NCBI GenBank assembly: GCA_009760855.2 | Contig: WPIO01000019.1 | Location: forward strand, 4,507,501-4,571,500 | Direction of reading: 5' to 3' | DNA from: Cristatella mucedo | Taxonomy: Eukaryota > Bryozoa > Phylactolaemata > Cristatellidae | Length of the DNA stretch: 64,000 nt | Part shown: positions 10,150 to 24,001 of the stretch, one piece after another | Numbering within the stretch: position 1 is the stretch's first letter | Layout: each line of letters opens with the position of its first letter | Notes under the pieces: model-generated | Told to the model about the DNA's origin: nothing | Databases searched by the model: none | What the model saw: only the letters and a program-made list of their open reading frames with translations | Translations under genes and position numbers: made by a program

Positions 10150-11535
10150 GTCACGCAAGCTGCTGAGCAAGTGACTACTTTAACAGCTCACCTGGGGCCA
10201 ATGATGATAGTCGTATACTTAAAATTAGACAGCGTGCTCCGAACGGCTATAGCTGCTCTGGCTCTGGAATCCCTTGCTACAGGCACATCGCTCGCGATGG
10301 TATTGCTCCTTGCCGACGCTAGCGACAAGTGCTGCCACAGCTGGCTCCTCGAGTCATTGATGCAAAACCGAGACAGCAGCGTAGTTATAGGTATGGCAGC
10401 AGAACACAAGCAGCCGTCAAGAGCGTGCCTGTACCTTGAAATAACAAGTCCACATCGTTAGCATAAAGTTAACTGTGGACAGCCATAGAGGGCTGGATCT
10501 CCACAGCACCAGCCGTAGCGTATAACTCACCAGTTTCAAGACCAAAGCACAACTGAAGGACTATATTTCTGCTAATCTCCAAGTTAAGGACACCTATGGC
10601 TCCTATCAACTAACACAGTTCTGAATGTGAGTATGTGAAGGAATGAGTGAGCCCGTAGCTGAGTGAGTTTAAGTTTAAGGTAAGCTGACCGAACAGTGTA
10701 AATCATAAACCGGCAGAAGAGCCATAGCGCCATCCCCTCTAACCAATCCGCTCTTTCCTGCCTTGCATTCAGTTAGAGAGTCCGTGGGTCTGCACTGGGC
10801 AGCATCCAGCAGATCTTACTTGAGCACGTACCCACTGCTAGACTTTTGAAACGCAGCGAACAATTAGGCAGCAAAAAATGGGAAGTGGAAGTCCAATAAA
10901 TTTGCTTTTACAAAAAGCCGATTCCGCAACAATAGCAAAATTACATTAGGTAACGCTGGTTGACATGGGGGAGGGCGCGAGAAGATTACGGCCTGGTATA
11001 CACCAGCTTCAAATATCAAGAGTAACAATAATAGAAGTAGCAAGGTAAATATCGCAATCTGGGTTACAGAGTCAACTTGTACAACTTCACTTTGCGGGTA
11101 ACACAAAACGCTTGACGGAACATTTCTCCGAGCTTGCGTACGATTGCTTGATAAGATTGTTTGCAACTTGGGAAGTTCAGTAATTGTGACTGGTAGCTTA
11201 CAGCAACTACTTCCTGAGAGAAATGCAAGCAGGTATTCTGTGATCTTGATTATAGCTATTGGGGTTTGCGGTTCCCGAATCTTGACGAATTATGACCGTG
11301 CACGTCAAAATATAGTTTAACTAAAAGCATTTTTTAATTTTGACACTTGGTTGGTCATCTGCCGGCTTCTTACATATGGCACTCACTCTAAAAAAAATAG
11401 AGAGCCATAAAGCCCACACACTCGTTCCTAATTTACGGGACATCGCAGTCGCCATCATGCTCAGCTATCGTTAGCATATGTGCTGGTGTTGCTGCTACAA
11501 CTCACTTGGCGCGCTTGGAGCCACCAAAAAATACT
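10150..11535. other. Intergenic, nothing recognised
   Basis: No exon, RNA gene or repeat family that I can name. Open frames on both strands are short and composition-driven. Confidence 0.4.
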
Positions 11536-11539
11536 AGCT

Positions 11540-11702
11540 GATTTAACAGCCTCTTTTGCATAGCGACAGAAGAGCCTTTACGGCTATCACCATCGCTTGC
11601 AGTGGCGATAAACGATCACCCGCCGTAAGATTCAAACCCACGACTTACGGACCGAGGTCGTGAAAAGAAACCACCTTACCTACTGTGCTATCACCAAGCT
11701 GC
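11540..11702 (-). mobile_element. SINE-B copy
   Basis: Minus-strand copy: AGCTGATTTAACAGCCTC end, AGAGCCTTTACGGCTATCAC body, tRNA-like head with TGGGTTTGAATC as B-box. Confidence 0.75.
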
Positions 11703-11704
11703 CT

Positions 11705-14700
11705 GCCAGCTGTTCCAGCACGCTGTGCTGAGATCTGACACCAGTTTACGTGCTGCGTTTCATGTGAAAGATTTTCACTTGAGGAACCGCCATAGGAGCT
11801 CTCGATGGCGCTGGCAACTCATGTGCGACACATCCCCTCCATGACACTCCGACATTTATTATTCAATGCATTCCGGTACTAAGGTGCCCAGAAGCTCGGG
11901 AACATTAACTTCATGATCTTTTATCCTCAGCATTCGTGGTTGGAAAACTATTTATTTTGGTTACTTTATGACTGGCCACACGCAGCCGCATAGCAATCGC
12001 ATGCTGATGTGATGTACGCATTGCAAATACCGCCTAGCTACATCCTAAGAACTGTTGGTTACCGTTGACTGCAGCAACTGCTAGCTCCTTGCATTATGCT
12101 CGCAACAAAATGATTTTTGAAGAAATCTAATTTATATTTAGCATGCTGTCGTGTTAAGAGAAGCAGTTTCCTTGAATAAAACCTCAAGCTCAGTTTCTCT
12201 CGATCCCAAAGTTCGAGGGAGCATTTTTCATATCGCACCCAGACTTACTGACTACCGCAGTCACAGATGCTGTCCAGCTGTAGCCAAGATTACGTCCGCT
12301 CAACATTTGCTGTTCTCTTACCGTAGCCGCTGGTGCATATGATCTATATCTACGCTGCGCTCTGATGGAGTCAGCAGTCGTGCACCGAGCAGTGACGCAG
12401 TGGGCGATGTAGAGGATACTACTTTTAAGGCATTCACAGGAGCGAGCTAAGATAGACCTAGAGGCACAGCTGTTATAAGTTTGGCTGCGGCAGGCGCATT
12501 CGTTGTCGTAATTTTTACTCTATCAGTTGACGCCATATTTCTTACTCGTCATTAACTGGAGACATTAACCTTTAGCAATCTGCAGCTCCTAGCTGCTCGC
12601 GCACTCACCTGCCTTCACTTCTAAGGCAGCTAAACCGCTTATTACTACCTGTACCTGGAGCGTGAATGGCCTGTCTTCTCCTCTTGCAGGATTCCTCCCT
12701 TGATTCAATTTCATGCTCGGTCAGCGTATGACTTCAGCATCTGCAATGGCGTCACTGCGTCTTAGCCTTGCGGTAGCTTGCAGAGAGAGCATATATACAA
12801 ATCCACTCGGTTTTTCAGTCGTGTCACCAAGGCGTGCAGGTCCACCCTACTACATGTAGAACACCCTGCGAACGCGTCCTTCTCTGAAGAGTTGCCGAGT
12901 GCAGCTCCACCGGCGGCGTCCCACTCTGCCAAGCACAGAGCCGAGCCTGATGCTGAGGCAGAAGGCGATTACCGAGGTCTCCTGCTTCACGGATCGCCAC
13001 GACGGACGCAGCACTTGAACAGCCGCTAAGGGAGTGGTGAGGTGTCACCACACGAAGTCCCCCCCAAGCTGCTGCTGCTGACCGACAGATGCAGCCCAGG
13101 CCGGCAGTGGGCATCGTAGAATATCACTAGCCCAGCACCTGCAGACTGCCCAATAAGCTCTTATGCTTGTGCTTCTTTCATTAATGCATGCTAATGTCTG
13201 GTCGAGGTGGCAGAATACTGTCGGCTGCAGCAACGCTGGTTCGACCAGCCGATTGGTGATGACTCTGGTGGGCTGCTTTAAAATGAGCCTAAGCTGGCAG
13301 AGATGGCAGATGCTGCTGGCTAAGTTAACGCACAAGAGCAATGGGTCTAGCTAGACCACTGTCGATATTTTTCGGCTACCGCCTACTGCTTCTCCTAGGT
13401 TACCAGGCAGCTGCTGTCGGCAAGTACACGCCCCCTTTAACGGTAAATGGCAATGGCAGCTAAAAATGCACTTACGATCCTTCAAACCGAAGCCGATTCT
13501 TATGTCTCGGGACGTTCACTCGTTACTTCAAAGTGTACACTGATAACTGTCATTACAGGGTTCGGACAATTCTAATGAAGATAAGTGATGCTATTACTTA
13601 GTCTGCACTGTGAGAAGGGATGGCACCAGGTGGAATAACAACCCATTCTGGCTCAGCTGACAATGTCATGGCTGTGCAACTGTTGATGAGCAATTGGAAT
13701 GCAGCAGCCCTTGAATGCACACTAGAACGCTAGGAAACACTACAACGGTGTAAGCTTACATAGATAAAACGCCAGCAGCAAACCCTGTTAGACGTAGTAG
13801 GTTCACATACAGGCCTGTATGTGAAACATAAACCGATTGGCATCACTTAAAATTTTAAAAAGGAGAGGCTCCTGCACATAATGTGATCCTTGCCTGGCAG
13901 CATAACGCAGAGTCCAGGCTGTGGACGTAGTTTGAAGAGATGCACAGAGCAACGGCAATAAATTAAGCAAGATGGCATAGCACGTAGCCGGTCAAAAGCG
14001 ATCCGACTGGCTTTCGGCCTCATAAAACCAGTGCTTGCTGATATGCATGAGAATTCTCTGAATATCAAGGCATCGAATTGCATACACACACATGATAGAA
14101 ACCTCCGAAACAAGAATCCTACACAGCAAGTGCAGTGGAGCGCTACTAATGGGAATTTAATTGGTGCTCCTTGATCAGGATGAAGAGGATATCGTTATGG
14201 GCTTCAAATCTGGTCTGGTGCCACTGATTTTTCACTTGAGTTAGCAGCATGTACTGACCAAGCTCGTTCCATTCAAGTTTCAGGGGCTCCTTGCTGACTC
14301 AGTGACAGAGCTTTCTATGCTAGTGTACAACATTAGTGCTGCTGACTTGCTCGCCGACGACCTATAAAATACCCCTATCGTGATCAGACAGATCTCAAAA
14401 CCTCATTGATTCAGAGCACAGTGAAGCTTAGAAGTCTCGTCTAGTATTCACGATGTGAAGCTAGACGGCTTGCTGGGCTCTGAACAGCACCTGAATCCTA
14501 TAAAAGGCTTCATATGTTGGATCGCCATTGCATATGGCATCACAATACACGATGTCATACACTCGAAATAATACAGAGGCTTGTCTTCCTGTTGGCACTA
14601 TTTAATGTTGCTTGTATTTCTACCATATAATGGAATGCTTTTGACGCAGAGATAAGTCAGACTGCTTGCTCCTGTGGTGAACAAGAGCCCAAAGTGCAAA

Positions 14701-16780
14701 GCAATGCTCTTGGGCACAATCCAGTTCTTCACTCAATAGTTTTGTAGCAATAGCTTCTGCTGTTGGCAAAGGAGCTGATGCTAGTAAAAGACATTAACAG
14801 TTCATGCAATGCGTCAAATTTCTCCTTAAATAAAAAATCGTACTCAGCAGCAAGCTGAAAATTGCCAGTGCACATCCTCCATGGTAATATTTTGGTTCAC
14901 AAACCATACCATAACCTTGCCGTTTTTATGAATATGCTGCCGATCTGAATCAGACACAAAGCAATGTGCTAGCAGACACAAAATAATACCATCATAATTG
15001 GCACAAGAAAAAAAGGCACTGTCTTTTTCCAGTGAAAGTGCGATTGTCTGCACGGTAAGCAATTAAGTGTGTGTTCACAAATGAGCACGTGGCAGACAAT
15101 AAACGTGACCGTCTCAAGCCTACTTTGCTTTCATGCATAAGATGGTGGGCCGAATAAATAGTTTATTATTGGCAACAATGATAGCGCCCAGAAAGGCCAA
15201 TGTCCACGATAGCAGAGGTGCAGAACCGCAGTTGACATTACGTGGATTGTACCCAAGCCTATTATGCTCACGTGCATGGAACTGCTCCTCTTAAGCCACG
15301 CTCTCGGTTACACGAGCTGCTCCAGAGAAAGTCGCAGCTTTCGTCAGCTTAATAGATTCAGGTATCTCAGCTTGCTCCAAGCTCAGTTGGCTGAGAGTTT
15401 AACTGCAAAGCGGACGCAAACTTTGGGGAGCAACCATCCAAACCTATAGTGGCCAGTTGTAGCAACAATCGACAGCAATGCAGCAGCTAGCAGCGGATAA
15501 AACATAAACAACTGGAGCAGTCATCATAATGGAATACAATGTAAGTTGTGACAACTACAGTCAGTGCACTAATTACATACAGCAGCATAACGCAGTAGAT
15601 CGAAGTAGATCGAAGCAGCTGTAGTGGCAACAATGCAAAAATGCACCAATGCACCGCTCTAACTTGCTCGAACTCTTAGCTCGGCTGAGTGGCACGTGGG
15701 CAGGCCTATGCCAGCTTAGGCACTCAAAACTAGATGGCATGGACGTGGCTGCATATAATTGTTCTTCTGCAGCCCTTGCTATCTCAAAACGCATCGTATG
15801 CAAAGGGATTGAGTGAAGCTGCTTGCCATCCTAGGCTTAGCCTCTGCAGAGCAGAAAACTCACTCGATACTGCTAAGTTCAGGTGCATGCCTGGACCATT
15901 TTTGGTTCGCTTAGACTTTCTTCTTTCGGGTGCACGGTGACACTAAGACATATTAATCAAAAAGAGATTATGCTCTTCCATCTGCTCGTTAATGAGTTCT
16001 GTATCTTGCAATTTCAAGCCGCCGAAAGGTAAATAGCATCCGAACAAGAATGCATTCAAACTAATGCATGCTGTAAGTCGCTCCTCCAGCATCGATTCGA
16101 TGGCCTATGGAATCGGACCAGCTTCAAATCCCAGCCAACTCGCAGGAGAGAGATTGAGTTTGCTATCCACACAAAGTTTTTCTACCGCAATAGCTTGAAT
16201 TCTTAAGACAGTGTTTAAGGATGGCCACGGGCTCGTTTTTAGAAAAACCGCATCTTTAGGGTTTTTCATTTCGAATGTTGATATGTGTATGGCACAACGC
16301 TGACTACAGATCAGATTTTTTAAGGCTGTATTTTCCGTTGCTATTTAGATAATGCCAGGTAACAGATTTCATTATTCGTTCTGGGTTACAAAGTGTATTT
16401 TCTTAATGACTAACGCCTAAAATAAATAGGAAACAGCTTATGTTTCACCAAAACTCGGTTTCTGTGGTCTGAACAATAATAGTTGAAATTCTCCGATTTT
16501 CTTATTAGGGAAAGTGGACGGCAGGTTGCAGATGCAGCACGCACTGTGCCACAATCCGAATTAGCACGGGGTAGACGGAATGAAACTATGGAGGGGTTTC
16601 CATAGAAGTGTAACAGTACAAGTACCTCCAACTAATATCTTATTCTATTCTATTTGAAAGTAAGAACTTGTGAATAGCCATATTTAACTTACATGGCATC
16701 AAGAGGTTGGTTGCACCTAGCAGGGTCATTTTTCTAAGCGTGTGGACAATTTATCAGAAAAAAAGTGTTCAAAGAAAGCA
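11705..16780. other. Intergenic, nothing recognised
   Basis: About 5 kb of AT-balanced DNA without supported genes. Short open frames at 12.8-13.3 kb on both strands show no family motif. Confidence 0.4.
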
Positions 16781-16785
16781 TCTGT

Positions 16786-17412
16786 TACGATGTGCGAGAC
16801 CTACAGAGTATACTTGGGCATGCCTCGAGGAGATCAAGACAAGCTGCGGGCACCTCATTTCAAATGCAAACACAGCAAGAGAACTCTTGAAGTTGAAATG
16901 AACAACCGGTGTTTGCTAAATGAAATTTCTTGCACAATATTAGATTATGTGTCAGATATCACTTTTTAAACTTATATAATTCTGGTGCGTTTACTGGCCG
17001 GAGCAGAGGAGAAAAAAGAGCCACGAAGTTTGCAAGTTCCCAGGAATCTGGCAGGAACCAATTGACCACACATGCAACTGCTACTTCTGCACGATGGACC
17101 CTTTCTAATGTCGAACTGGCAAAAGTGCGCCTCCCATCATGTAGCGACACATTCCTTCATCTGTCGCCCCTGTACCACACCAAACTGAGCTCCTAGTCTC
17201 ACCCTTCCGGAGAAGGATCAGCCATCTTCAGGAGAGGGCAGAAAGTCAGTCAGCGATGAAATAATTGCAGATCTAGAGTCCAATGTCATAAATGCAGTTG
17301 ACAAGAGAAAGCCATACTTTCCCAACCAGAAATACCTCAACGATCTTAATAGAGGCATTGATTTTACTATGTCAAACGAGGTTTCTGAGATCTAAGCTCA
17401 AGGAATGGAACT
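16786..17412 (+). pseudogene. Decayed cysteine-rich DQDK-type protein
   Basis: Remnant, in at least two frames, of an uncharacterised repetitive protein that I know mainly from arthropod and cnidarian predictions. Pieces in order: LGMPRGDQDKLRAPHFKC with a following Cys/Ser and KRTLE; RGEKRATKF; IWQEPIDHTCNCYFCTMDPF ending at a stop; NQKYLNDLNRG; and near the end FLRSKLKEWN. In the family the order is DQDK-x-WAPH, C-x-x-C, KF-x-x-P-x-WREP-x-x-H-x-x-x-CYFC, L-x-DLVRDL, SRL-x-EWN. Frameshifts and stops make it non-functional. The right end joins LINE-A directly. Family assignment is from memory of its motifs, so treat it as likely rather than proven. Confidence 0.6.
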
Positions 17413-17925
17413 TTGATCAACGAATACAGAGCAAAGTTCTTATGCTGACCCACAAGGCCCGCCACGACTTGGCTCCTCCATACCTAGCTGAACTGATGAA
17501 CCAGTTTCAGCATCCTCGTGCGCCCGAAGGTCGTGTATGGACAAAAAATTAGCTGTTCCATTCCTGCGCTTAAAGAACATGGGCGACAGAAGCTTTAGCT
17601 CTGCAGGTCCTAGACTGTGGAACTTCCACAATTCTTATGCAACGACAACTACTCTCCTACTACCGACTATGGCTCATCCTTTCCAGCAGTCCTGAGCTGC
17701 TACTTCCATGCCACTCGCTACTGCAACTGCTTTCCTGACTCTGCTATGCTTTCCACTTTCTCTTTGTTCCGTGAGATGAAGTCAGTTGGCTACCGAATGC
17801 GTACCGAAAGCTGCTTAGGCTGTGAGTACGCTATACAAAACTCTCCTGTGAAACACCCACATAGTCTTTGTGGCTTTGTTGAGTTACAGACGCAGATACA
17901 TTACATTACTTACACTTGTTGAACG
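17413..17925 (+). mobile_element. LINE-A 3' end copy
   Basis: Plus-strand copy: DQRIQSKVLMLTHKARHDLA and PPYLAELMNQFQHP, then NMGDRSFSSAGPRLWNF in another frame, followed by a 3' UTR with TACCGAATGCGTACCGAAAG. It is joined on its left to an unrelated pseudogene. Confidence 0.8.
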
Positions 17926-18059
17926 AAAGTGGAACTTCGTTGGAGCACAGATAAAAAAGATCATAAAGTGTGACGTATTCACCAAGAAGCTGAATAGATA
18001 GGAGAGAACGGCTTGAAACAGCTTGGTTGGTTCACTGCTTTCTGAGCAACCAAATGACT

Positions 18060-20170
18060 GAAAACTATGGGCAGCTGGTTATAATAATAATACGACACTT
18101 GATAAAGCGACCCCAGAAAAATCAATCTCTTTCTAGGCACTTTACATTTGCAGCAAAGGAAGTACGATCGAATGATTAGTGGTAGCGGTGCATGGAAGTA
18201 GCAGCTCAGTACCGCTGAAAAGGATGAGCCATAGTCGGTAGTAGGAGAGTAACAAGAATAACATGGTTAGGGGTGACATGCACAGGGTCAGCATGTAATT
18301 ATGGTTAGTGGCAGCATGCAGTGTCAGCACGCATAAGCACATAAATGTCGAATCACAGGGACCACTAAATGCTATAATAAATAGATGCGTTTTTTAGTTT
18401 CTTTTAAATGACGTCGTCATGAGATGTCGTGACACAAGTCAGAAGTGAGTTCCAGGCTTTGTGAGCATACGAACTAAAGGCACCAAAACTAAAGTCTCCA
18501 AAGGATTTGAGGTTTGTACGATGTCTAGGTAAGCAATTAGATTCCGAAAAGCGGCTGGTACGATGCTTGGCCTGATGGGGGAGTAGATCTGATAGGTAGG
18601 CTGGAGCCAAAGAATGAAGGGACCTAAAAGTGAGTGACAAAACCTTGAAGTCGATGCATTGCTTGACTGGGAGCCAGTGCAGGTTGGCGAGAAGTGGTGT
18701 GATGTGGCAACTGCGATGCTCGTGACAGACAAGCATAGCTGCAGAGTTTTTCACCAGCTGTAAGTGCCTGCATGCACAAGCCGGTAGATCAGCAAGCAGT
18801 GAGTTACAGAAGTCAAGACGGGGTGTTACAAATAAATGGGCCAATTTAGATGTGGTATCCTTATCTAAACAAGCCCGAGTTTTAGTAATGTTATGTAGCT
18901 GAAAGTAAGCAGACTTGACTATGGAGCTGATGTGGTCGTCGAATGGAAGGTAACTTTCGAACATGACACCTAGATCTCGTGCAGATTCAACAGACGATAT
19001 CCTGGCCGAGCCAATTTTGAGCGTTAACCCGTCCAATTTCTGAATCACACTTGGTTTGCCCACAACTAGTAAGTTGGTTGTTTATTCAATTTAAGAAAGT
19101 TTGCTGCCATCCATGTGCGGATCTCATCAATACATGCAGCATGGTGCTGGAGGGCTGGGAAGGATCAAAGCAATGGTAACTAAGTGTTATCTGTATAGAA
19201 GTAAAAGCCTAGATTGTGACTGGCAATCACGTCGGCTAGGAAGGAGAGTATAAACTGTGAAAAGAACGGGACTAAGCAGAGATTTCTGAGGTACCCCATA
19301 TTTCAGAGGTTCCTTGAATGATCTTTTTCCATTCACATCAATCCTCTGGAGTCTCCCATTGAGATAGGACCTGAACTATTGCAATGCTGTGCCAGTAATG
19401 CCCAGGCGAGATAAGTGGTGCTCGAGAAGGACTTGGTGATCGATAGAAGCAAAAGCTGCAGAAAAAACCGATTAAAACAAGCAGGCATACTCTACCCATG
19501 ACTGCATTCTTAAGTTGGTCGTTGTACACCCGAAGCAATATTGACTCTGTGGATTGATTAGCTCTAAAACAAGACTGGAACTTACTAGCAGGGTTTGAAG
19601 TTTCAATGTGAGTTCAGCTGGTCTGCCACGACTCGTTTCAGTGTCTTTTCTTTTTCTTTTTACAGTGTCTTTGATAGGAACGGTAGAAGGGAGACTGGGT
19701 GGAAGTTGCTTAAGTTCTCATGGTGTAGTGTTGCTTTCTGGAGTTGTGGCCTGACTACAGCCTTTTTGAAAGGTGCTGGGACATGACCTGAGGCTAATGA
19801 CATATTAATGATGTTAGTTATGCATGGCAGCAGCAGATCAATGCAAACCAATCATCGTAGAAGCATGACAGTGGGAAAAGGGCCCAGCAGACTAGTTAAC
19901 TTCAGGATGAAGTTACTAGTGACCGCCTTGAATGTAGACATTGAGGTGCTGCACGGAATTGAGGGACATGATTCCAGGGGGGATGTTGCCATCTTAGGGA
20001 TCGACTCCCCGATCTTGTCTACCTTGTTGACAAAGAAGCTAGAGAAGCGATCAGCTAGATCATCACAGGGATCACTAGGTAAGAAGCTAACCTGGGAGCA
20101 GTTAAGGAGATGGTCGATCGTCGACATCTGCATTTTTGGGGTGTGCATCTATGATTCAACTAGGATTTTT
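18060..20170 (-). mobile_element. LINE-B (CR1/L2-like), longest copy, degenerate
   Basis: Minus-strand non-LTR retrotransposon remnant of about 2.1 kb. From its 5' side it encodes a linker (ADRFSSFFVNKVDKI), the RT start (SLASGHVPAPFKKAVVRPQL, then FHPVSLLPFLSKTL), the RT motif GVPQKSLLSPVLFTVYT, and a damaged catalytic YTDNTQL where YADDTQL is expected. The RT C-terminus follows as an open 219-codon frame at 18404-19063 (DLGVMFESYLPFDDHISSIV, LHWLPVKQCIDFKVLSL). The 3' tail at 18078-18160 ends in (ATT)n. The catalytic change and frameshifts mean it is dead. Confidence 0.88.
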
Positions 20171-22420
20171 TAGAAGATAGACTTGGCCTTTGCTAGGGTC
20201 GGTTGGTGTGATCTACATACAGTAGTCCTGGTATGCCTATCGATGGACAGTCAGAGCTGATCCTTTATGGGATTTTTTAAGATTGCACTTAATAGACCTA
20301 GCAAGTTTAATGTCTGTGGTAACAATAGGACTCTGGGCGAGGGTGCACAGTGGGCTTAGTCAGAGGTGCAAAATCGCCGAGCATGAGGGATGACAATGAG
20401 TGAAACCATTCCAAAAAAATACCAAAATACTTATATGGAATACCAAACGAGGGGGCACTCAGCTCGCAGCTCCCGCCAAACGAGCAGTGTCTCAGCTCGC
20501 GGCCCAGGCCCCATGGCTCAGGGGCACTTTTTTTTGTTAATGGCATAGTTCACGGATCTTAGCAACAGCAATAACATCTAGGAATGCATTTGAACTATGA
20601 TAACGAAGCGACTATAGGTATGCACGATTCAGGCTCTCACGTCCCTCAAAATCCAGATCCTAGATACTCATCTTGGAAAATTTAAAGATAACATGGAAGC
20701 TTACTCGGAAATAGATTAATTTGAAAGTAATCACTGTCTTGGTCACGAAATCAAAGTTTGTTAGGAATACTGGCGATTTTCTACTACTGAGGCATAAGCA
20801 GTTAGAAAACAACACTTTCAACATAAAACATTCGAGGGACAAAAACTGAGTTACAAAGTGCAATCAGCATAGCATGGCATTACAGAAGAAGCACCTACTG
20901 TACATACGGGGCTCACGAGCACGGGGGGGGGGGGGGCTCAGTACACCTACCTTTAGGGCACTGTCTGTCGAGACAGCTTCACAACCTAGCCTTAGTGCAT
21001 CTCCATAAGCAGCTTAGCAAAGATAAGCTTTCTAAGCCATACCTTCATCATTATAGTTTGCAGACATACCTTCTACATTATTAATAGGAATAAAGTTCTA
21101 TATACAATCGATCACTAGTATATATTTGAGCAGACATGGGCATAGAGCAGTGAGTAACGAGGGAATTTGTTAAGAAAATAGCAATATAGCTAAGTGCTCA
21201 TTAGCTAAACGATCTCATTAATGACTGCTTTGCTGTTCGATAGTAGTTCAACTTTTTGTTTGATAAATATTGAGTGCTGGGACAACCAGTTATTCGTTCT
21301 GCTCTATCGATCATGATTGAGAGCTAATAATCCACTAGAATTGTGGTGCTAATTTTAGGTTAGACTAATGTAATTCTGTGCACCACGGATGCCAAAACTG
21401 CAATCAAGCCTCAGCACAGAGTTTCCAACATGCCCAATACATTTTTTCTTAGAAAAAATCCAAGAAATTCAATCGAGTGTGTACTACCAAAGGGAAATGC
21501 CTAAGTTCTTACTCTTGCTGCCGAGGCACACCGAGGCCTAGTTTTGTTAGTGGGCTGCCACACTGAATCGGCCTCTTCGTGCCGATAGTGGCCTGAAAGG
21601 TGCATACCTAGATAAATCCGCTGCCCATTGGTGATTGGACTACACCACTGCCGCTAGCTGGACCATCTTCCAATGAGTCTGCTCCGGTAAAAAAGACATG
21701 TGAACAAACCCGACCAATACATCACATGACCGACACCGGTTCCTAAGGGCACTAGCGGGTAGTAGTTACACAACTTTTAAGCTGGCACAGGAGCCTCCGG
21801 GACACCATCAAGACGAGAGGCAGGTCCAGCCCAGCTGCTGCCTGCCGGGTTCCAGTGACCTACGAGTGCTGCCATGCCTCGGCACAGCTATCGGCCTTGA
21901 CCTCGAGTAGACGCCTGGCAGCTCAGCTGCTTGCGCGTACCTGAGGCCGCTGAATGCAACTATCCTAGGGGCAGGGCCTCATCGAGCTCCCAAGATAGCC
22001 CACCTCGATGCTTTGAGGTCTTTGATACTACGACCGAGAAGATTCTAGTCGTTGCTCGTTGTCGACCAGCAGCCCCTTCACAGCCTGCTGTCCCTCGCTT
22101 TAATCGACTGCCACGATGCGACCACAGTGAGCACTTACGGTCAGACTTGACTCGCTAGCCTTCAACAGACCGAAGAATTCAGGCCGAAAGGCGATTGCCT
22201 TAGTGCACAGACCCACAGGCAGGCATGCTCCATCGAACATTGCTGCCGAAAATTAATTTTACAAAACAGTTACCGTCTAATCTACTCAGTTTGGCATGTT
22301 AGGGTCCTCTCGCTTGCTCTCGGGTGCCGTTTGCTTTTGAGTTGCTAACTTTACTGCCACGAGCAGTTCGCTAGCAGGACTACCCTACAGCCTCTTTCTT
22401 CTACCTTCACTCGCTGAGTC
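20171..22420. other. Intergenic, possible further LINE decay
   Basis: The first 300 bases may extend the LINE at 18060 towards its 5' side. A run of 14 G lies at about 20923-20936. Nothing else is recognisable. Confidence 0.35.
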
Positions 22421-22424
22421 CTGC

Positions 22425-22520
22425 TTCCTTTGCAGTAACTGTAAGCGCCTAGGAAGAGATCGAGTTCTCTGAGGGCGCTTTATCAAAGGTATTATCATTA
22501 TTGCTATTATTATTCCCATT
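22425..22520 (+). mobile_element. Isolated LINE tail
   Basis: Plus-strand tail: AAGAGATCGAGTTCTCTGAG, GGCGCTTTATCAAAGG, then interrupted (ATT)n. Confidence 0.75.
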
Positions 22521-22524
22521 CCCA

Positions 22525-23875
22525 TATAGGAGGCCAGATGCAACAGCAAGTGCAGCCGGATTTGCATAGAAGCAAGCAGCAGAGAACGTGTGCGCAGAGC
22601 TTTGATCGCCGATGTCAGCCAGCAACTGCCCAGCTCCTTAAGATTCTACCCCTTCTATCCCCTCCTGTCGGAAGAGACCTGCAGCTGCATTCTGATGATA
22701 GTCTAATTAGACCGCTAGGAAGCTTCTTTGGGAAAATATTGCAATACCAACGTACTACTGATAATTACAGTTCAATGCCACCCCAATGCAATTGCACTAT
22801 ACCTTTAGACGAGTACAGGGCTTGATGGCTAAGGCAGGAGCATACGTAGCCTGTACCGGCGGAAGCATAGTCCCTCCCTAACTAGCTCGGAGTGGCTACA
22901 CAACTTCCTGCCCATACAATATGACCACTTAGATATAAGGCCACACAGGCCAGAGTCCTATTAGGGAGGGGATGTATTATACGTGTACCTTGGTGGTAGG
23001 CTGCAAAACTAATCGCCAATGCATCATCAGACCCTTCTAAACTGGGTAGTGTGACTTGTTGACAAACGAAGCACATTTAAAATAGTCACCCTGGTTGATA
23101 AGGGATACTAACCACAGGCTTCCAAATGAATGGCAACCCCTCCCCAGCTTCAAACAGTTCTTGTGGTCTACAAATACACCTTCAGGGTCAGGCCCCTCGC
23201 ATCTTGTTAGTTTTGTACTTGACGAATGGATCCCTCGGCTTCTTGGGGTCCAATGGATTAGCTGTTACAGAGAGCCACCTCAATTCGGTGGGAGTCTTTC
23301 ACGTATAGTGGAGCCCCTCAAATTCTCTTGCTCTTGTCACCTATATGGGCAAAATCAGAATTCTTTTTATTTTACCAATGTCCCAGCAGACCAGATTTTC
23401 TCTTTAGCATACTTTGGTTGCCTGTGCACGATCGAGTGAGTGTTACTAACCGAGGGTCTCACTAACAATCGGCCTCGAGTCTTCTGGGTGCTTTTGCATG
23501 CCTGTCTTAGTATGATAACTCTGTGCTTTTGCACGCTTGCCTAAGCAGGATAAGTAAGTTAGGATAACTTAATGAATCCTAAGCAGGATACCTTGTTTTT
23601 CCCATTAAAAACTGGTTACGGCTTCCCTCACTGCAACTTGTAAAGTGCACTTGAACAGAGAATAAATTCTCATAGAGTGCAATACCAGATACATTATTAT
23701 TGTTGCTATTATTACTGTCGTAGTGTGCCTAGCAGGCCTGCCGCTCTCTACAGATCTTCAAGACCTGCTCTGAAGGCATGCCTCGTGGAGCTTCCCTTGG
23801 ATAGCTGCATTGAGGGCAGCTAGAATCACACAAACATAACTTTGCAGGGTATTGCAGACATTCGCTATAAAGTAA
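22525..23875. other. Intergenic, nothing recognised
   Basis: Short open frames only. Short ATT-rich stretch at about 23690-23718. Confidence 0.4.
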
Positions 23876-23879
23876 AAGT

Positions 23880-24001
23880 AAAGGTTAGCTGATCAAAGCA
23901 GCAGGCGAGCCTTGATGGATATGACCACCACTTGCAGTGGGCAATAAAGGATCGCCCACTGCAGGACTCGAACCCACGACCCGAGTCGAGAAAAGCAAGA
24001 G
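23880..24001 (-). mobile_element. SINE-B copy, head truncated
   Basis: Minus-strand copy: GTTAGCTGATCAAAG end, GCAGTGGGCAATAAAGGATC body and CAGGACTCGAACCCACGACC B-box region. Confidence 0.7.
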
